Shown here: piece by piece, positions 16,595 through 27,099 of the stretch
Layout of the letters: every line of letters begins with the position of its first letter
How positions within the stretch are numbered: the first letter of the stretch is position 1
DNA from: Marinobacterium jannaschii DSM 6295
GTDB lineage: Bacteria; Pseudomonadota; Gammaproteobacteria; Pseudomonadales; Balneatricaceae
Length of the DNA stretch: 64,000 nucleotides
NCBI RefSeq assembly: GCF_000620085.1
Contig: NZ_JHVJ01000005.1
Span: 1-64,000 of the forward strand
Reading direction: 5' to 3'
The notes under the pieces: generated by a model
Databases searched by the model: none
The model's input: the letters and a program-made list of their open reading frames with translations, nothing else
What the model was told of the DNA's origin: nothing
Position numbers and translations under genes: made by a program

Positions 16595-19500
16595 ATGGAC
16601 TTTATTGACGAGATGGCGAGTGGCAGCGAAAAAGTATCAAAGCTTGCCAGTGAATGGATCGAAATCTTACCGGATGCAGCACTGGTACTTGATCATCAGT
16701 ATCGGGTCGCCAATTTTAACAGTGCCGCTGTAGCTATATTCGGAACCCTGGATACAGGGCTCTTATATAGAACGTTGCCTGAACTGTTTTTAGTAGATAC
16801 TGATGAAGCTATTGAATGGCTTTCAGGTTTAGCGGCCACTGAAAATCGCGCATCGAGCAGGGATCTCTTATTGAGGAATCCTGTAGGGTCGGGTCGTCTC
16901 CACAATGTATTTATTCGAAAATTAGGTTTTTTTGATAAGCAGTCAGATAGTGCTGCTATCGAGTGCACTTTTGTGCAGATAAAAGGTCTGGGCGATATCT
17001 ACAGTAATGTAGATCTGGACGATACTTTTATTCAGTCAAAAATTCCTTTATGTATTATCAGTGAAACCGGAAACTTCCTTCATCTTAATCCCGCCTTTAC
17101 AGCTTTTTTAGGGTGGTCTCAATCGGATTTAGCCGATAGCTCGATTAAAGATCTGTGCGACCCTGAATCCCGCCATCAACTGCTCGATTCGCTTTCCAAT
17201 CTCGGTGTAGCATCCGGTGCTGACCGGCTTGAAATGCGCTTTCGTACCCGGGACGGGAACTGGTTGTGGATGGAATTTAACCCGGTACTGCGCAGGGATA
17301 ACCTTATTCACTGCACCCTGTATGACACCGCAAGGTTTCATCGAAGCCTGGAGAAAACCCGAAAGCTTACCGAAGAGCGAGATAGACGGATAGCGGAGCA
17401 CAGGGCTTTGCTGTTTGTTATGAATGAGCGAGAGGAAGAGATTCGGGCGATCGTCGAAAATCTGACGGACTGTGTCATTACCATTAATGTCGAGGGCAGG
17501 ATCTGCAGCGCTAATCAGGCGTTGACCACAGTGCTGGGTTACAGCCCGGATGAAGTTCTGGGAAAGAATGTTTCAATGCTGATGCCCGAGTCGGTTGCCA
17601 GGCAGCACGATGGATATCTGGAACATTATCAGCGTACCGGTGAGGCCCATATTATTGGTGTTGGACGCGAAGTAGAGGGGGTGCATAAAGAGGGCTATCG
17701 GGTTGCATTAGATCTTGCCGTCAGCGCTTATACACTCCACGAGCAGCAGTATTTCGTCGGTACTCTCAGGGACCTGCGAGATAAAAACCGGCTGATATCC
17801 GAGCTGAAGTCTGCAAAAGTTGACGCTGAACAGGCAAACCGCGCCAAGTCGGCTTTTCTAGCCACAATGAGCCATGAAATACGCACACCGATGAACGGTG
17901 TTTTGGGAATGTTAGAGATTCTGGCCCGGAGTGAGTTGTCTGAACAGCAGGCGGACGCTGTGCATACCATGAGAAACTCCAGTCTGACATTGCTGGACCT
18001 GATTGATGATATTCTCGACTTTTCAAAAATTGAAGCCAATGAGCTGGAGCTGGATGTCCTGCCGATCTACCTTTCAGATCTGATTGAAGATCTTTGCGCT
18101 TCACTAGTATCTGTTGCAATTAAAAACGACGTAACCCAGCACCTTTACATTGCGCCGGACGTGCCGGAACAGGTCTGGTGCGACGATACCCGTATTCGTC
18201 AAATCCTGTTTAACCTGATTGGTAATGCAATCAAATTCAGCGGTTCAATGACAGACCGGAAAGGCCGCGTGAGTGTCCGTATTGAAAACAGTCCTCAGTA
18301 TCCGGATAGCCTTCAATTCTCGGTATCCGATAATGGGATAGGTATGGAAGCCGGTTTCCTTGAAAAGCTGTTCGATGTGTTCACTCAAGGAGAGATATCG
18401 ACAACCCGTCGCTATGGCGGTACCGGGCTGGGGCTGGGAATATGCAAACGCCTGGTTGAGCTTATGAGCGGAATCATAGAGGTTGAGAGTACGCCTGGTG
18501 TGGGTACATCGTTCAAAGTTACCTTGCCGGTGAATAGCTCTCAGGAACTGCCCGCGCGCCCTCTGCCAGTTGTATCGGACGTTGAATGTGTGGTTGTTGA
18601 AGGTGATTCATTCATCTCTGCGGATCTGTCTGACTACCTTAAGTCTGCAATAACACGCGTCAGGGTGCTGAGTCTTGGTGATACATTGGAACAGATCACA
18701 AGTACAGATAGTCTGCAAATCGTCCTGATTGATGCAACAACACTTCAACAACTGGATTCAGGATATATCTCCTATCTTGTCAAGTCCCATAGTGTAAAAC
18801 TGGTTGTTTTAAAACGTAGCTTCGAATCGGTAAATAATATTTCAGACTCTAACATCGTCTTGCTTAGTACGGATATCTTAAGGCGATTCCACCTTCTTAA
18901 TGCTGTCGCTGTTGCAGCAGGAGATGCGAGTACCGATATCATTCAAAAGACAGCAGATGATATTACTATTACGCAGGAAGATACGAAGGTTTCAATTACT
19001 GAAGCACGTAGTCAGGGGCGTCTTATTCTTGTTGCAGAAGATGATGAGATTAATCAAAAGGTTATCTTACGACAATTAGCCATACTGGGTTATGCAGCTG
19101 AGGTTGCACCCGACGGCAGTAAGGCCCTTGAAATGTGGAGAGATCAACACTATGCGCTGGTATTAACTGATCTGCATATGCCGGAAATGGATGGTTATCA
19201 GTTAACTGAAATGATCCGAAAGGAGGAAAAAAGCTCGCGCCGGATTCCTGTTATTGCCTTAACTGCTAATGCACTCAGAGGAGAAGAGAAGCGAGCGCAT
19301 ATTACCGGTATGGATGCGTACCTTACTAAACCCATACAACTGGATGTATTGGCAGATGAGTTAATGAAGTGGCTACCAAAAAGCGGCTATGAAAACTCAT
19401 TTTCTGAATTAGACACGTTCACTGATACCGATAAAAAATCAGATACCAGAGTTATAGATGTCGATATCCTGAAAAGCCTTGTGGGCGATGATGATCAGGT

Positions 19501-19786
19501 GGCTAAGTCATTTATGGTTGAGTATTTGGAGGTTGCTTACAGGCAATCCGGCGAAATCCTTATGGCATACCATCAAGATAATCTTAAGAAGGTATTAGAA
19601 GTGGCTCATAAACTTAAATCTTCTTCAAGGGCCGTGGGCGCATTAGCATTCGGCGATGTCTGTGCCGAGCTCGAAACGGCGATTAGAAGCGCTAGTAAAG
19701 ACGATATTAAGGCAGGAGTTAAACAGTTTGAATCGAGTTATTCAGAGGTTGTTTCATCTGCTAATGACTGGTTAAACACAGTTTGA
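16595..19786 (+). CDS. Multi-PAS hybrid sensor histidine kinase (PAS x3, HisKA, HATPase, REC, Hpt)
   Basis: A 1063-residue phosphorelay kinase with no evident membrane span. In order: three PAS-like domains (about 20-125, 145-260 and 285-405), a linker helix, HisKA with phospho-His at about residue 427 (ATMSHEIRTPMNGV), HATPase_c (NLIGNAIKFSG, DNGIGME, GTGLGLGICKRL), a degenerate receiver-like segment (about 655-780), a full receiver with Asp near 859 (LVLTDLHMPEMDG), and an Hpt domain with His near 1005 (AHKLKSSSRAVGA). BarA/EvgS-like logic. The gene is AT-richer than the hup genes and belongs with the next three genes. Signal and output are unknown. Confidence 0.9.
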   Translation: MDFIDEMASGSEKVSKLASEWIEILPDAALVLDHQYRVANFNSAAVAIFGTLDTGLLYRTLPELFLVDTDEAIEWLSGLAATENRASSRDLLLRNPVGSGRLHNVFIRKLGFFDKQSDSAAIECTFVQIKGLGDIYSNVDLDDTFIQSKIPLCIISETGNFLHLNPAFTAFLGWSQSDLADSSIKDLCDPESRHQLLDSLSNLGVASGADRLEMRFRTRDGNWLWMEFNPVLRRDNLIHCTLYDTARFHRSLEKTRKLTEERDRRIAEHRALLFVMNEREEEIRAIVENLTDCVITINVEGRICSANQALTTVLGYSPDEVLGKNVSMLMPESVARQHDGYLEHYQRTGEAHIIGVGREVEGVHKEGYRVALDLAVSAYTLHEQQYFVGTLRDLRDKNRLISELKSAKVDAEQANRAKSAFLATMSHEIRTPMNGVLGMLEILARSELSEQQADAVHTMRNSSLTLLDLIDDILDFSKIEANELELDVLPIYLSDLIEDLCASLVSVAIKNDVTQHLYIAPDVPEQVWCDDTRIRQILFNLIGNAIKFSGSMTDRKGRVSVRIENSPQYPDSLQFSVSDNGIGMEAGFLEKLFDVFTQGEISTTRRYGGTGLGLGICKRLVELMSGIIEVESTPGVGTSFKVTLPVNSSQELPARPLPVVSDVECVVVEGDSFISADLSDYLKSAITRVRVLSLGDTLEQITSTDSLQIVLIDATTLQQLDSGYISYLVKSHSVKLVVLKRSFESVNNISDSNIVLLSTDILRRFHLLNAVAVAAGDASTDIIQKTADDITITQEDTKVSITEARSQGRLILVAEDDEINQKVILRQLAILGYAAEVAPDGSKALEMWRDQHYALVLTDLHMPEMDGYQLTEMIRKEEKSSRRIPVIALTANALRGEEKRAHITGMDAYLTKPIQLDVLADELMKWLPKSGYENSFSELDTFTDTDKKSDTRVIDVDILKSLVGDDDQVAKSFMVEYLEVAYRQSGEILMAYHQDNLKKVLEVAHKLKSSSRAVGALAFGDVCAELETAIRSASKDDIKAGVKQFESSYSEVVSSANDWLNTV

Positions 19787-19879
19787 ATTGGCTTTATTCT
19801 AACTATTTAAGCTGGTTCATATTAAAGACAGGATTATCCTCTCCATTCGGTCGGGGATGGATGCAAAGGAGTGGTAACT

Positions 19880-22800
19880 ATGAGAACAATCCGGGAGTAT
19901 TTTGATTCATTCTCGGGCGGCTGGACTAACGCAAAGGGTGGCCCCTTAATCGTGTTATTACTGTGTATGCTGGTTACTCTGGGTGGTTGGTATTATACGC
20001 AAAACAGTGTCCACCAGGCTGCGTCCGGGCGCTTTGAAACGAATAGATTACTGGTTGAATCACAGATCAAGAACAGAATGGCTGCGTATGAACAGATACT
20101 GCGTGGTGGGCAGGGATTGTTTACGGCTTTCCCTGAGTTGACCCGGGACGCCTGGAAGCAGTATGTCGATGCGCTGAAGCTGGATCAGAACTTTCCGGGC
20201 ATCCAGGGTGTCGGTTTTTCTCAGTATATAAAACCAGAAGAGCTGGACCAACATGTGAGCCAGGTACGTAAGGAGGGTTTCCCCGAATACCGGGTTAAGC
20301 CTGAAGGCGAGCGAGATGCCTATACAGCAATTCTATTTCTGGAACCCTTTGATGAGCGAAATCGGCAGGCGTTTGGGTATGACATGTTTTCTCAGGAAAC
20401 CCGCAGGGCTGCAATGGAAAGCGCACGAGATACCGGGCGGGCGGCTTTATCAGGCAGGGTCGAACTCGTTCAGGAGATAACTGAGGATAAGCAGGCCGGG
20501 TTTTTGCTCTACCTGCCGCTCTATAGCACAGCAACAAAGCCTGCGACTGTAGAGCTGAGACGGGAGAAATTACTTGGCTATGTATATAGCCCGTTTAGAG
20601 CCACTAACCTGATGCGAGGTATTCTGCAGGAAGAATCCTCTATTGTAAGTTTCAGACTCTATGACGGAGATACGCCTTCAGAGGCCAGTCTGCTTTACGA
20701 TGGTGATCAGGAACTGCACCTGACGCAGGCCAGTCAGGAGCCGCTTTACAAAACGGTCTCAACAATTTCTATTGCGGGGCGGCCCTGGACCATAGAGTTT
20801 CGCTCTACACCGCTATTCGAATCGAGGCTGGATTTTACGCTGCCCATGAGTCTGTTGGTGGCGGGACTTATTTTCAGCACCATGACCTTCATTATCAGCT
20901 GGATGCTGGTTACTACACGAAACCATGCAACTAAGCTAACCGAACAGGCTGAACAACTTAGCGATGTAAACAAGGCGCTGGAGCAGTCAAAGCTTGATGC
21001 CGAGCAGGCGAGCCGGGCAAAGTCCGCTTTTCTGGCTGCGATGAGCCATGAAATACGTACACCGATGAATGGTGTTGTCGGTATGGTTGAAATACTGGCT
21101 CATAGTGAACTCTCTTCTCAGCAACTGGATGCTGTCCACACCATTCGCGAGTCATCTTTCTCGCTGCTTGATCTTATCGACGATGTTCTCGACTTTTCTA
21201 AAATTGAGGCAGGGCGTTTGGAGTTAGAGCGTGTGCCGGTGACTGTCGAAGAAATTGTTGAGGGAATATGCACCTCCTTAAAGTCTGTTGCAGTCAGTCA
21301 GGGGGTCTCCCTGTCGGTGTTTGTATCTCCTGATGTTCCCGTACAAATCTGGTCCGACCGGACACGCTTAAGGCAGATCCTCTACAACCTTATTGGAAAT
21401 GCAGTCAAGTTCAGTGGCGGGCAATCGGCTTGTGTAGGTCGGGTGGATGTACAGTGCACCATGTCCAGTGGTTCCCCTGATACGCCGGCGGCAGAGTTCA
21501 TAGAGTTCTCTGTGATAGACAATGGTATAGGGATAGCGGAAGAGACAATCCAAACTCTGTTTACGACCTTCACTCAGGCTGAGACCTCAACCACCAGGCG
21601 CTTTGGGGGTACCGGCCTGGGGCTGGCCATTGCTAAGCGTTTGGTAACCCTGATGGGGGGGGGAGATATGGGTTAAAAGTGAGCTCGGCGTAGGCTCCAG
21701 TTTTACCGTCCGGTTGCCAGTTGAGTTGGTTGATGGCGCTGAAGAAACTGAAATGCCTTCGCTCAATGGAGTCTGCTGCATGCTTACCGAAGGAGGCTGT
21801 ATTCGAACGGATTATCTGAAAGCCTATCTTGAACACGCCAATGCCGGCGTCAGTGTTTTTTCAAGTTTGAAGAATGCTGCCTCCATGGCAGCAGGATCCG
21901 TCGATCCGGCCATTATTATCTGTGACTCCGGTAGCAGGAGTCTGAAGGAATTGATCGAAGAGGTGGAGAGGGTCAGGGATATTGCGCCAGCCTGTCAGCT
22001 ACTGGTTCTTACCCGGAGCCATAGCGATAGCATCCAACTGGAGTTGCCTAATGTAACAGTGCTGGATGGTGAGTCGCTGCAGAAAAACGTTTTTATCAGG
22101 GCTATCGCGCAAATTGCCGGCCGTGAGATTCCTGATGCCTATCAGTCCTCTCACCAAAAGCAGCCGGTTACTTCGGAAACGGCTGGCCAGTGCGCCGAGG
22201 ATGCTCAGAGACATAGTCGGGTGATATTAGTGGCTGAGGACGACCCGATCAATCAGAAGGTGATTCTGCGTCAGCTAGATCTGCTCGGATATTCTGCAGA
22301 GGTCGCAAAGGATGGTAAAGAAGCGCTACAAAAATGGCGTAGCGGACGATTCAGCCTATTACTCAGCGATCTGCATATGCCGCTTCTCGACGGTTATGCA
22401 TTAGCGCAGGCAATTCGAAGTGAAGAAGGGGCGTCCAATATCCCCATTATCGCACTGACGGCTAATGCTATTCGCGGTGAAGCGAGCAGGGCCGAAGCAG
22501 CGGGCATGAATGGTTATCTCACCAAGCCTGTGCAGTTACAGCAGTTAAAGGATGCCATCGAAGAGGGGCTGGATAGAGGGCTGCCCCCGGAATCTGTTGG
22601 GAAGCAGTCCCCGACCCAACGCAGCAGAATTGATCTGGCTGCGATCACATCGGTTATCGGGGATGATCCCGATGCGATTCGGGAAGTAATTGAAGATTTC
22701 CTTGGCGTTATTGAACCGATAAAACGCCTAATCGGTGAAGCCTGCAGCGGACGTGATGCCGGAGCCATAGTTGAAGCCAGTCATCGATTTAAATCAAATT

Positions 22801-22979
22801 CCCGATCTGTAGGCGCACATCGGTTGGGTGATATATGTGAGGAACTGGAGTCCGTCTCCGAGCGATGTGAATGGGATGCTGTGCAATCCTCAATCGTGAA
22901 AATGAATGATGAGATCGTCCTCGTCCGGAAAGGTTTGACGTCATTCATTGAAGAAAATTATTTTTTAGAAGAGAAATAA
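19880..22979 (+). pseudogene. CHASE-domain hybrid sensor kinase, broken by a frameshift at a G9 run
   Basis: The first frame (from ATG 19880, after AAGGAG) codes a signal anchor (about residues 18-40), a periplasmic CHASE domain (about 60-300), a second membrane span near 315-340, HisKA (AAMSHEIRTPMNGVVGM) and most of HATPase_c, then stops at 21676 just after nine G (21655-21663). With eight G the frame would read LMGGEIWVKSELGVGSSFTV, the normal end of the ATPase domain, and run on through a receiver (LLLSDLHMPLLDG) and an Hpt domain (ASHRFKSNSRSVGAHRLG) to 22979. One extra G thus splits a roughly 1030-residue kinase. It may be a true mutation, a phase-variable tract or a sequencing error. 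The paralog at 16595-19786 has the same core. Confidence 0.85.
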
Positions 22980-22980
22980 T

Positions 22981-24186
22981 ATGGTAAAAATATTGGTTGT
23001 TGATGATGACGCTCTTATGCTTCATCTCATGCGAAGGCAGCTTATGATTATCGGGTTCGACTCGATACACTGTATAAACGATCCTAACGTAGCGCTTAAA
23101 ATCCTCGAGCTTTCCCCTGCAGGAATTGATCTGATTATCTGTGACCTTAAAATGCCCGGGGTTGACGGCATCGAATTTATTCGTGTGCTGGTTAAGATAA
23201 AGTATAAAGGCAAATTAATATTAGTGAGTGGTGAAGACCGGCGCTTGCTAATGCTGGCGAATAAACTGGCGTTAGCACATGATCTGAATATTATCGGTGC
23301 CCTGATTAAACCCGTTACGCCAGAACAGCTTAAAAATGTTATCTCAAATGGAAAGGTTAAAGGCGACGCCTTAGAACATCGAAAAAGAGTATATAAATCA
23401 TCTGAGCTTAAGCATGCTATAGAGCATGGGGAGATCGAGGTATATTATCAGCCCCAGGTATCACTGAAAACCGGTAAGGTGACAGGTATCGAAGCGCTGG
23501 CTCGCTGGGCTCATCCGGAAGATGGATTGGTATATCCCGATCAGTTTATTCGATTAGCGGAAGACTCAGAGCTTATAGGAAGCCTGACCAGTAGCTTGAT
23601 TGATCAGGTTCTCACTCATATGGAGTGGTGGATAGAGCATGGTCTTGAGATGAATGTGTCAGTGAATATTTCAATGAATAGCCTGGTATCAATAGACTAT
23701 CCTGATATCATCGCCGCAAAAGCATTTGAAAAAAACATTCCTCTATCATCGCTTGTTCTCGAGGTAACTGAAAGCTGCCTCATGCATAACGATCCCAAGC
23801 AGATGGATATATTTGCCCGCCTTAAGATCAAAGGCTTTGGTCTTTCAATAGATGACTTTGGTACGGGGTATTCAACCCTGGAAAAGCTTCGGGATATACC
23901 TTTCAGTGAAATGAAAATAGACAAGGGCTTTGTGCTGGGGGCTTGTGAAGATCCCTCTCTGGCTGCGATCGTAAAATCTAATGTTGCTTTGGCTCATGAA
24001 CTGGGTATGAGCGTTGTCGCAGAGGGGATTGAAACTGAAGCAGACTGGAATTTCGCCGCAGGCTCCGGTTGTAATATAGCCCAGGGTTATTTTATATCAC
24101 CGCCTATTCCTGTGAACGATGTAATGTTCTGGGTTGAAAAGTGGAAGCAGCGGATGTCGAATCTGCTTGATAGGGATTGTTTATAA
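22981..24186 (+). CDS. Response regulator with EAL (c-di-GMP phosphodiesterase) domain
   Basis: A 401-residue two-domain protein. The N-terminal receiver has the acidic pair VVDDD and phospho-acceptor Asp 55 (LIICDLKMPGVDG). The C-terminal EAL domain (about 135-390) keeps the catalytic signatures GIEALARW, VNISMNSL, EVTESCL, DDFGTGYSTLEKL and VAEGIE, so it should hydrolyse c-di-GMP. It starts one base after the broken CHASE kinase gene and ends just before the double-receiver gene, forming one operon. The likely route is phosphotransfer from the neighbouring hybrid kinases to this phosphodiesterase. Confidence 0.9.
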   Translation: MVKILVVDDDALMLHLMRRQLMIIGFDSIHCINDPNVALKILELSPAGIDLIICDLKMPGVDGIEFIRVLVKIKYKGKLILVSGEDRRLLMLANKLALAHDLNIIGALIKPVTPEQLKNVISNGKVKGDALEHRKRVYKSSELKHAIEHGEIEVYYQPQVSLKTGKVTGIEALARWAHPEDGLVYPDQFIRLAEDSELIGSLTSSLIDQVLTHMEWWIEHGLEMNVSVNISMNSLVSIDYPDIIAAKAFEKNIPLSSLVLEVTESCLMHNDPKQMDIFARLKIKGFGLSIDDFGTGYSTLEKLRDIPFSEMKIDKGFVLGACEDPSLAAIVKSNVALAHELGMSVVAEGIETEADWNFAAGSGCNIAQGYFISPPIPVNDVMFWVEKWKQRMSNLLDRDCL

Positions 24187-24187
24187 T

Positions 24188-25336
24188 ATGGATGAAGAAG
24201 ATTTTATATTAATAGCTGCTGAAGGGCGTAGCGATGCAAAAATGATAAGTGATCTTCTGAGCGATAAGTTCGGAAGTATTCTGATATCGGTTGGAATTGA
24301 AGGCACTAAAGAGGTTTTTAGTGAGAGAAAGCCAAGAGTTTTGATACTGGCTTTCCCCAATATAAAAAGAGCTGAAGAGTGTTACCTCCAGATTTTTCGT
24401 GATGACCCTAAAGCCCATTCATTTCAGCATCAGGCAATCGTCCTGTGCAGCAAGGAGAATATCTGGAGCGCATATGAACTCTGCAAGGCAGACTTCTTCG
24501 ACGATTATGTGCTGTTCTGGCCAATTACCTATGATGCACCCCGGCTTGAGATGGTGGTACACAAGGCCCTAAGAGAAGAGGGGCATGGTGTTGGTGGCCC
24601 TGATCGCTCCGACTTTGCTAAGCCCTGTAAGAAAATTGGTTCAGTCGAAAACCTCATAGGTAACTACCGGCAGCAGGGCGATCAATATCTGGATGATGCA
24701 AGCAACAGTATCTATCAGGTTGAGCAAAGTCTTGCAGTCGCGCTGGATCACCTTCTGAAGAAAGCACAGTCCAGGGATGGTGAAACCAATAGCCAGCATG
24801 AGATGGCAGAAGATATTCTTAAACTGAAAGAACATGAACTTATCGACAGGTTTCAGGGAGCAAAACAGTCAATAGGCCCTCTCCGCAACTGGCTTTCGAG
24901 TATTGATAAGGAATTCGATCCCCTGATCAATGTCCTTAACAATCTTAAGAGCCTGACCAGGCAAATTAGTCCTGTTGTCATGTTTGTCGATGATGACGAA
25001 TTTCAGCACAAGCTACTGAAGCAGGTGCTTAAGGATAGTGGCCTCAAAATTATTTGCTTTGATTCCGGCTCAAAAGCCCTGGCCGCACTCAGGAATAATA
25101 AGCCGGATATTATCCTTATGGATTTCAATATGCCTGATATTAACGGTATTGAACTGACACGGCGTCTGAAAAGCGCCGATACCTGTAGGGATATACCGAT
25201 CGTACTGGTTACAGGTCACAGCGAGCGAGCTGTTGTGGTTGGAAGTCTGCAGGCCGGCGCTGTCGACTTTGTTGTGAAGCCCTTTGTCAGAGAGACGCTG
25301 ATGGCAAAAATTAACAAGTATGTAACCGGGGCATAG
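24188..25336 (+). CDS. Response regulator with degenerate N-terminal and intact C-terminal receiver
   Basis: A 382-residue protein with no DNA-binding domain. Residues 1-120 resemble a receiver lacking a clear phospho-acceptor (FILIAAEGRSDAKMISDLL, then ENIWSAYELCKADFFDDYV). The middle (about 150-255) is helical and Hpt-like in length. Residues 262-382 are a full receiver (VMFVDDDEFQHKLL, DIILMDFNMPDING, PIVLVTGH, VKPF). ATG 24188 is chosen because it lies one base after the EAL gene stop; a longer frame would overlap that gene. Probably a phosphate sink or protein-protein output module of the same phosphorelay. Exact role unknown. Confidence 0.7.
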   Translation: MDEEDFILIAAEGRSDAKMISDLLSDKFGSILISVGIEGTKEVFSERKPRVLILAFPNIKRAEECYLQIFRDDPKAHSFQHQAIVLCSKENIWSAYELCKADFFDDYVLFWPITYDAPRLEMVVHKALREEGHGVGGPDRSDFAKPCKKIGSVENLIGNYRQQGDQYLDDASNSIYQVEQSLAVALDHLLKKAQSRDGETNSQHEMAEDILKLKEHELIDRFQGAKQSIGPLRNWLSSIDKEFDPLINVLNNLKSLTRQISPVVMFVDDDEFQHKLLKQVLKDSGLKIICFDSGSKALAALRNNKPDIILMDFNMPDINGIELTRRLKSADTCRDIPIVLVTGHSERAVVVGSLQAGAVDFVVKPFVRETLMAKINKYVTGA

Positions 25337-25644
25337 TCCTGAGGTGCGTAAGACCTTTGAGTTTTTGCATACAGTACGTTGAATACCACTTCATATCATT
25401 TCGTAAGCTATAGCTTCTTTCATACAATCTATAACGACTTGGTATTAAAAGGGAGCCTGAATCCTGATCGGCTGTCTTATAGTTTATATGCCTGACGTTT
25501 GCTCAGTAGTCGGAGTAGTTCTTGTGGTTGATGGCATTGCAGGGAAGCAGCCGACATGCGCGTTTGCGTCATGCCTGGTCTTTCAGGTTTTGGTCATCCG
25601 TTAAGGGCAGGGCGGATTTGCGAATATATTTGTTAGGTACAGCT
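25337..25644. other. Intergenic region before the L,D-transpeptidase gene
   Basis: About 308 bases with no gene recognised. It must contain the promoter of the transpeptidase gene. The in-frame extension from 25522 to 25644 lacks a ribosome-binding site and would put a charged stretch before the signal peptide, so I treat it as untranslated. No hairpin with a T run is seen after the double-receiver gene. Confidence 0.4.
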
Positions 25645-26931
25645 ATGGGTGTGCTTAGGTTTATGGGCGGGGTGTTACTGGTGGCCGGACTGTTGACCGC
25701 AAATATCCAGGCCCAGACGACTGCTTTCTCGCTGCTCGATTCTTTACAGAGTGGATTGCCCGAGGCCGATCCCGCGCCGGTAATGACAGATCTACAGCCG
25801 GGCAAACACTTTACTGACTGGCAACAGCTTGAAAGCTACTATGAATTATTGGCGCGCTATACGAAGTGGCCGCCGCTGAAGGCAACCAGGTTGCTGGAGG
25901 CTGGTGATCGTCACGATCAGATTGACCTGGTGCGGCAGCGTCTTTACTGGCTAGGGGATCTCGATAAACGCTATCCAGAAGGCGATGTTAAGTTATTCGA
26001 TGCTGCGCTGGAGCATGCACTGCAGCGCTTTCAGCACCGTCATGGCGCTAAAGTCGATGGCATTATCGGCCCTGAAACCCGTCGTCATCTCAATATAACG
26101 CCACAATTCCGATTGGCCCAGCTACGTATCAATCGTGCCCGTTTTGAAACCGCCCGCAGCGAGCTGGTCGGGCGCTTTATCCATATCAATGTACCTGACT
26201 TTTACCTGCGCTACGTGGCGGATGGACAGACTCTGCTGGAGATGAAAACCATTGTTGGGCGCCGCAAGCGGCCGACGCCGCTGATAAAAAGCGAAGTCAA
26301 AACGCTGGTGGTTAACCCGGCCTGGAATGTCCCGAAAGGAATAGCCTATAAGGATATCCTCCCGAAGCTGATGGAAGATGGGAATTACCTGCAGGAGGAG
26401 AATCTGCGTCTTGTCGCCGGATGGAGTAACCCGCCCAGTGTGTTGCCGGTGGAGTGGCTTGATACCGATCTGCTCTATCGTGGCAGTAATCAACAGCGGT
26501 TTTATCAGCCGCCGGGGCGGGGGAATGCACTGGGGCAGATTAAGTTTGATTTCCCTAATCACTATAGCGTCTATATGCATGATACGCCTGGGCGCCGACT
26601 ATTCGAGAAACACAGTCGGGCATTCAGTTCCGGCTGTATCCGGCTGGAAAAGCCGTTCGAGCTGGCTGAGATGATTATCGAGTCGGAAGAAGAGGCGCTT
26701 AAACTTGAGGCCTATCGTGCCCAGTCTAAGACACGCTATCTTAAACTAAGTCACCCGGTACCTCTGGTGATCACCTACTGGACTGCCTGGCTGGATTCGT
26801 CGGGGGTGGTGCAGTTCCGTGCAGATCTTTATCGCTATGACCGTGCTGAAGTAGCGGCCCAGGCCCGCAAGGGAGAGGCTGTTTCTGTATCTCCGGACCA
26901 GCGCCCGGGTCGGCCAAGCCTTATCCAATAG
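25645..26931 (+). CDS. L,D-transpeptidase (YcbB/LdtD type) with peptidoglycan-binding domain
   Basis: A 428-residue periplasmic enzyme: a signal peptide (MGVLRFMGGVLLVAGLLTA), a peptidoglycan-binding helical repeat (LFDAALEHALQRFQHRHG, then VDGIIGPETRRHLN, about residues 110-150), and a YkuD catalytic domain (about 180-360) ending in HSRAFSSGCIRLEKP with the catalytic cysteine. Such enzymes make 3-3 cross-links or attach lipoproteins to the wall. The start at 25645 gives a clean signal peptide and follows AGG. The next gene (27100) is a YcbK-like peptidase, the same pairing as ycbB-ycbK in Escherichia coli, which supports the call. Confidence 0.9.
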   Translation: MGVLRFMGGVLLVAGLLTANIQAQTTAFSLLDSLQSGLPEADPAPVMTDLQPGKHFTDWQQLESYYELLARYTKWPPLKATRLLEAGDRHDQIDLVRQRLYWLGDLDKRYPEGDVKLFDAALEHALQRFQHRHGAKVDGIIGPETRRHLNITPQFRLAQLRINRARFETARSELVGRFIHINVPDFYLRYVADGQTLLEMKTIVGRRKRPTPLIKSEVKTLVVNPAWNVPKGIAYKDILPKLMEDGNYLQEENLRLVAGWSNPPSVLPVEWLDTDLLYRGSNQQRFYQPPGRGNALGQIKFDFPNHYSVYMHDTPGRRLFEKHSRAFSSGCIRLEKPFELAEMIIESEEEALKLEAYRAQSKTRYLKLSHPVPLVITYWTAWLDSSGVVQFRADLYRYDRAEVAAQARKGEAVSVSPDQRPGRPSLIQ

Positions 26932-27099
26932 AGCCGGCGGCCTGTTAACGGCGTCTATCGGAAAAATTTTCTGTATCACACTTGTACTGAAACTGACTGT
27001 TGCGGGCGACAGGGTGGTGAAATCTGTACAGTAGTGCTCCGTTTCGGCATACTAGGCGGCTGATTTTACCTCTAGATAGTGTTTCTGATTGGGTAGTAC

